Source: an uncultured Collinsella sp.
GTDB taxonomy: Bacteria; Actinomycetota; Coriobacteriia; Coriobacteriales; Coriobacteriaceae
DNA length: 18,877 nt
Direction of reading: 5' to 3'
Assembly: GCA_902489295.1 (NCBI GenBank)
Contig: CABTZM010000019.1
Location: 1-18,877 of the forward strand
Shown: positions 15,418 to 18,877 of the stretch, piece by piece
How positions within the stretch are numbered: the first letter of the stretch is position 1
Layout of the letters: every line of letters begins with the position of its first letter
Notes under the pieces: model-generated
What the model saw: the letters and a program-made list of their open reading frames with translations, nothing else
The model's database searches: none
Told to the model about the DNA's origin: nothing
Translations under genes and position numbers: made by a program

Positions 15418-16662
15418 CTAGGAAATCAAAAGCTCAAAGGTATCCGTAATACTCGTTCCCATATTAACGGCGCTGTCTCCCGATACGACCGTGGTATTCA
15501 GGTAATACTTGCCGTTCTTCTTTTTGGGCACACCAGCCACCTTAAGGTCGCAGCCCTCCTCTTCAACAGGAAGCGAGAACTCAAAGCCTTTGTTCCTAAC
15601 AAACGTACCGGTGACGTCCGTGTAAGTGCGATAATCGTCGCCATCGGACTGGGAGACGGTTTTTTCGGCGTTGTAGGTATCGTGCGCATGCAGCGTGGCG
15701 GAAATATCCGCGACCGTTTCGCCGGAATCGCTGATGCTCTTAAAAACGATCACAAGGTCGTTTTTGCTCGCACCGTAGCAAGTATGGCCCCAAGAGTTGC
15801 CCGTCTCCTTAAGCGCTCCCCGCCACGTAGTGTTGGCAAAGGTCGTGGGTTTATCGATGTCGAGCTTCGCTGTGCTACCAGAGGTCGTGGTGGTCGACGA
15901 GGTCGCATTGCCCGTCGCGGAAGAGCCCTCGGCATCGGAGCTGGCGTCCTCGCCGTTCTTGCTTGCGGTCTTGAGCTCGGCCTTGGCATCCTTTAGATCT
16001 GCCTTGGTCTGGTCGAGGTCGTCTTGCGTCTTTTTGAGCTCGTCCTTGGAAGATTCAAGCTGCTCCTTGAGCTTTTGGATCTGCTCGGTGTTTTGCGGGT
16101 GAGCCAAGCCGTAGGAATAGCCCGCCCAACCGGTTCCCGCACACAAGGCAGCAACGACAATAACGCCAGCAGCAATGGCGGGCGCATACGACTTGCCCAG
16201 GCGCTTACGTGCCAGTTTGTACTCGGCCTTGGCGGTCTTGAGGCTCTCGCGGTCTTGCTCGAGCTGCTCTTCCTCGCTGAGCGGTGTGGAATCAAGATCG
16301 GCATGGTAAGCCGGCTGGGTCTCCACGTCATCGATCGTGGTGCCAAAGTCTGACAAGGGATCGGCTACACGGGTGGCAGCGGGGTCGGCATCGGGCGCGG
16401 CGGGCTCGGGCACGGCAGAACTCGGCGTCGGCTGCGAATCGGTTAGCGGTGTATCATCCGTTTTGGGCAATTCCACCGTCGCCGCCGTGGCGGCCTCGCC
16501 ATCTCGCCACGAAAAGGCCGGACTCTGCGACACGGTCTGGGGCGTGGTGTAGAGGTCTTCGGGGGCCGACGCCGCCGGCGCGGCATCGGCAAGAGGCGAT
16601 CCGCACTCGGAGCAAAAACTAGCGTCATCGGGCAATAATGCACCGCAATAAGGACATTCCAT
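15418..16662 (-). CDS. Zinc-ribbon / single-TM / coiled-coil envelope protein
   Basis: A 414-residue membrane protein. The start is the ATG at 16662 (MECPYCG), with AGAGG nine bases upstream, rather than the longer open frame from 16734. A zinc ribbon starts it (CPYC at 3-6, CSEC at 17-20). Residues 25-130 are acidic and Pro/Ala-rich, followed by a charged helix to about 155. One membrane segment lies at about 160-185. A coiled coil follows at about 191-236 (repeated K-x-x-L/D-x-x pattern), then a Ser/Thr-rich linker. The extracellular C-terminal domain of about 145 residues contains TTWRGAL and ends in FELLIS. The zinc ribbon resembles that of the FHA protein (CPICG). It is monocistronic, converging on the kinase and divergent from the second FHA gene. 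Probably an envelope sensor or receptor; the ligand is unknown. Confidence 0.87.
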   Translation of the reverse strand: MECPYCGALLPDDASFCSECGSPLADAAPAASAPEDLYTTPQTVSQSPAFSWRDGEAATAATVELPKTDDTPLTDSQPTPSSAVPEPAAPDADPAATRVADPLSDFGTTIDDVETQPAYHADLDSTPLSEEEQLEQDRESLKTAKAEYKLARKRLGKSYAPAIAAGVIVVAALCAGTGWAGYSYGLAHPQNTEQIQKLKEQLESSKDELKKTQDDLDQTKADLKDAKAELKTASKNGEDASSDAEGSSATGNATSSTTTTSGSTAKLDIDKPTTFANTTWRGALKETGNSWGHTCYGASKNDLVIVFKSISDSGETVADISATLHAHDTYNAEKTVSQSDGDDYRTYTDVTGTFVRNKGFEFSLPVEEEGCDLKVAGVPKKKNGKYYLNTTVVSGDSAVNMGTSITDTFELLIS

Positions 16663-16721
16663 GGAGCACAACCTCTCAAATGCATCGTTTGCAACCATCC
16701 TGCAATTTGGTGTGTATGCCC

Positions 16722-16758
16722 TATAATGTCTCAACAGTTATGTAAAGCGTTGCGCAAC
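16722..16758. promoter_or_regulatory. Divergent promoter region with TATAAT box and third GTTGCGCAAC palindrome
   Basis: The 178-bp gap between starts at 16662 and 16841 has a consensus plus-strand TATAAT at 16722-16727, with a weak CTGCAA 16 bp upstream. A 10-bp palindrome GTTGCGCAAC at 16749-16758 has the same core as the two operators near 13960-13999. It would fall about 15 bp after the predicted plus-strand start, a position suited to repression. On the minus strand, TTTACA then TATAGG at 15-bp spacing is a possible promoter for the zinc-ribbon gene. Confidence 0.6.
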
Positions 16759-16840
16759 ATTTTTTGAGTCGACATGCTCAAGCGCAATCAATTTCTATCA
16801 TGTTTGCTGTACGTCATCGAAGTTATCTAGGGAGGCGACC

Positions 16841-17803
16841 ATGGCGGCGGAAACACCGTGCTCGGTCCTCTACAACGATATCCGCTCGTTTGGCGGTCTT
16901 AAGCATCTCGAGATCGCCCGCATGCTCATTAACGGCAACTCATATGCGGGCAGCGCCTTACTCGACAAATGTTCCACCAACCGCTCGTATCTCACTCGCT
17001 ACATTGTCCACCGCGAGCCCGATCAGTGCGCGCCGGGTATCTACAATGACTTCACCGTCTCTACGCTTAACCTAGCCGCCGCCATCGCTAACAAACTTGG
17101 TGGTGGCGAGCGTGCCTACCAGGAGCTATCTGACCACTACAGCGGCCCCGCGGCCCAGGCGATGATGTCGATTCTCGCCGAATATGGCCTCGATAATCGC
17201 CTCTACGCCAACGCCTTGGGGCGCATTCGCAGCTCCGACGACCATAGCCCCCGCGAAAAGAGCACGCTCTTCCTGATGCTCTTTGTGGCAACGGGTGCAC
17301 TTGCCGATCCCGCCCAGGGCGTAGCAACCGTTGAGCGTTTTTGCGACAACAAGACAGGCGGGCACTTTGGAACCACCGAGACCACCGTCGGCCGTGGTTT
17401 TCTGAGCAGCTTGGATCAACCGCGCACCGTCGCCCCCAATCTCGGCTTGCTTAGGACGCACGCCGGCAATAGTGTTGACATGCAAATTCACCCGCTTACG
17501 CGTGACCCGCGCGGCACCGTAATCGGATCGCTGCCCAAGACCTCGCCCAGCATCACCGACGTGGGCGCAGATGCATCGCGCGAGCACTTGCGCATTTGGC
17601 TCGAAGGCGGACGCTGGTACGCCCAGGGCCTTGGGTCGACCAACGGCACCGTGCTCGAATCGGGCGCGGGCGACGGCGACATTGTGATTGAGCCGCCACG
17701 CGATCAACGCGAGCCCGGCAAAATCTATCCCCCGGTGGAAATCGAAAACAGCGACCGACTCCATTTGGGCCTCTACACAACATTCCTTGTCATTGTGGAC
17801 TAG
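16841..17803 (+). CDS. FHA-domain protein with unknown N-terminal region
   Basis: A 320-residue protein, no membrane segment. The first 200 residues are helical and not recognised; they carry LGGGERAYQELSDHY and a hydrophobic LFLMLFVATGAL (143-154) that is more likely a buried helix than a membrane span. The FHA domain covers about 213-318: TVIGS (226-230), where the usual Arg after Gly is Ser, DASREH (244-249) with Ser247 and His249, and GSTNGT (265-270) with Asn268. The phosphate pocket therefore looks mostly intact but lacks the common GR pair. The ATG at 16841 has GGGAGG five bases upstream, a strong site. It is divergent from the zinc-ribbon gene and followed by a terminator, then a kinase gene in the same direction. 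Probably a reader of kinase-made phosphothreonine. Confidence 0.9.
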   Translation: MAAETPCSVLYNDIRSFGGLKHLEIARMLINGNSYAGSALLDKCSTNRSYLTRYIVHREPDQCAPGIYNDFTVSTLNLAAAIANKLGGGERAYQELSDHYSGPAAQAMMSILAEYGLDNRLYANALGRIRSSDDHSPREKSTLFLMLFVATGALADPAQGVATVERFCDNKTGGHFGTTETTVGRGFLSSLDQPRTVAPNLGLLRTHAGNSVDMQIHPLTRDPRGTVIGSLPKTSPSITDVGADASREHLRIWLEGGRWYAQGLGSTNGTVLESGAGDGDIVIEPPRDQREPGKIYPPVEIENSDRLHLGLYTTFLVIVD

Positions 17804-17807
17804 TGCG

Positions 17808-17843
17808 CGGGTGGCGATCGAAAAACGGTCGCCACCCGTCTTT
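17808..17843 (+). terminator. Intrinsic terminator after the FHA gene
   Basis: The stem CGGGTGGCGATCG (17808-17820) pairs with CGGTCGCCACCCG (17826-17838) over 13 positions, with one G-U wobble. The loop is AAAAA, followed by a modest T-rich run TCTTTCGTCTTCT. It begins four bases past the stop codon. Confidence 0.78.
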
Positions 17844-17885
17844 CGTCTTCTACCTTCTGCGTCGCAAACGACAATACTCGGCGGC

Positions 17886-17942
17886 ATACGTGGGCAGTGC
17901 GGCTATCATGGTGCTTTACCAATAGCCGCACTGCCGACGTAT
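17886..17942. repeat. 21-bp inverted repeat ahead of the second kinase
   Basis: Arms at 17886-17906 and 17922-17942 are complementary over 21 bp with one mismatch; the inner 14 bp (GGCAGTGCGGCTAT) are perfect. The loop is 15 bp. It lacks a U-tract and ends 34 bp before the kinase ATG, so it could be an operator, a leader-RNA hairpin controlling translation, or a second terminator. The rest of the 173-bp gap shows no clear promoter. Confidence 0.75.
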
Positions 17943-17976
17943 ACGTGCGGCAACCCATGCCAGACAAAGGAACGCC

Positions 17977-18877
17977 ATGGATACTACCGATAGCGCCTAT
18001 GGCGACAAGCTCATCCGTCTCGACACGTTCGACACCGCCGTGGCGGTCGACCCCAGCGCCGAGGACGATGCCAAGCGCCGGTTTATGACGCTCATTCTTC
18101 AAACGGCCCATCGCAGCGACGGCAACATCGGCCACGTGCTGCGCGCGACTAACACCAACGGCGAGATTTTCGCGGTAAAGCTGCTCAAAGACAACGCCAT
18201 CCTTTCTGGCCAGGCACCCGATCGCTCCGCCGAGCAATCGGCCGCGCACCTGGCCAATACCGCCGCGCTGTTCGAGGAGTACCGTCACCTGTGCACCGTC
18301 TCGCACCTGCGCGGGTTCCCGCGCGTCTATGGCTACGGTTCCTGCGAGGACGATCCGCTCATCCTCATGGAGTGGGTCGAGGGTACCTCGCTCAAGCAGG
18401 CGCTGCCCCTGCTTCCGCACGATACCTCGGGCGGGCTAACCACCCAGATGGTCGCCGCCGTCGGAAACGCCGTGCTTCGCGCGCTCTTGATGACCCAAGG
18501 CCTCGTGAATCCGGTCGTCCATCGCGATCTGTCGCCCGCCAATATCATGTTCCGCACCACCAGTCGAACGCTCGAGCAGCAGATTGCCGACTGCTCCTTT
18601 GACCCCTGCCTCATCGACATGGGCTCCGCCACTATGGCCCTCAGCGATGACACGATCACCCGACGTGCCGACATCTGGCGCTTTGCCACGCCCGCATACG
18701 CCGCGCCCGAAATGCTCACGCAGGATATCGAAGGCATCGCGGCCCTTCGCCGCTCGCCCGCCATCGACGTCTATGCGCTTTCGAGCATTCTGTACCAGCT
18801 CTACAGCGGTCGTAAACCGTTCGATGTCGAGTCGACGGGTGCCGCGGCAACCGGCTCGTTCTATCTCATAAAGACCA
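17977..18877 (+). CDS. Ser/Thr protein kinase, HRDLS/DMG type, 3'-truncated by window edge
   Basis: The first 300 residues of a kinase; the frame is still open at the edge. The ATG at 17977 has AAAGGA about five bases upstream. The N-lobe has SDGNIG (47-52) as a poor glycine loop and Lys68 in FAVKLL. LRGFPRVYGYGS (111-122) and MEWVEG (131-136) come next. The catalytic loop is HRDLSPAN (182-189), with Ser186 where Lys is usual, then IDMGSA (213-218) in place of DFG and ATPAYAAPEM (237-246). These signatures match the tail-anchored kinase at 14055-15302, so the two are paralogs. The C-terminal tail, including any membrane anchor, lies outside the window. It follows the FHA gene in the same direction but is separated from it by a terminator and an inverted repeat, so it may have its own promoter. 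Confidence 0.93.
   Translation, partial: MDTTDSAYGDKLIRLDTFDTAVAVDPSAEDDAKRRFMTLILQTAHRSDGNIGHVLRATNTNGEIFAVKLLKDNAILSGQAPDRSAEQSAAHLANTAALFEEYRHLCTVSHLRGFPRVYGYGSCEDDPLILMEWVEGTSLKQALPLLPHDTSGGLTTQMVAAVGNAVLRALLMTQGLVNPVVHRDLSPANIMFRTTSRTLEQQIADCSFDPCLIDMGSATMALSDDTITRRADIWRFATPAYAAPEMLTQDIEGIAALRRSPAIDVYALSSILYQLYSGRKPFDVESTGAAATGSFYLIKT

Noticed and set aside
16663..16734. Longer N-terminus for the zinc-ribbon envelope protein
   Set aside because: It covers the divergent promoter region, and the zinc ribbon starting at residue 3 with AGAGG upstream fits the ATG at 16662.

Overview
The window looks like chromosomal DNA of a moderately GC-rich actinobacterium. Codon use, alanine- and proline-rich linkers, and a cluster of Hanks-type kinases with FHA proteins would suit a Coriobacteriia gut anaerobe such as Collinsella. 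That placement is inference; no rRNA or housekeeping marker is present. Almost every gene belongs to one theme: Ser/Thr phosphorylation signalling at the cell envelope.

Layout. (A) A ten-gene minus-strand run goes from 13874 down to 63. In transcription order it encodes a helical putative membrane protein, an FHA protein with a zinc ribbon at each end, an NrdG-like radical SAM activase, a ClpB-type AAA+ ATPase with a degenerate first module, a PP2C phosphatase, a 1381-residue multi-pass membrane kinase, a 203-residue protein sharing the kinase's C-terminal domain, a two-segment membrane protein, and two tandem paralogous single-pass proteins with EF-hand-like loops. Most junctions are overlaps or gaps of 2-27 bp, so one operon is likely. 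(B) A plus-strand tail-anchored kinase (14055-15302) diverges from A. (C) A minus-strand zinc-ribbon/TM/coiled-coil protein (16662-15418) converges on B across a hairpin terminator. (D) A plus-strand FHA protein (16841-17803) is followed, after a terminator and a 21-bp inverted repeat, by a second kinase that runs off the right edge.

How the genes may work together (inference). Three kinases would write phospho-Thr marks, PP2C would erase them and two FHA proteins would read them. The AAA+ protein and the radical SAM enzyme would be effectors, and the single-pass proteins would present sensory domains outside the membrane. The large kinase starts with eleven tandem ETVTV-type repeats that look like a built-in array of phospho-acceptor sites. 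The perfect palindrome TGTTGCGCAACA occurs twice in the A/B divergent region, and its 10-bp core occurs once in the C/D divergent region, which suggests one regulator for the whole locus. I do not recognise this combination as a named system. It resembles TerY-P-type kinase/phosphatase cassettes, but no von Willebrand A protein is present.
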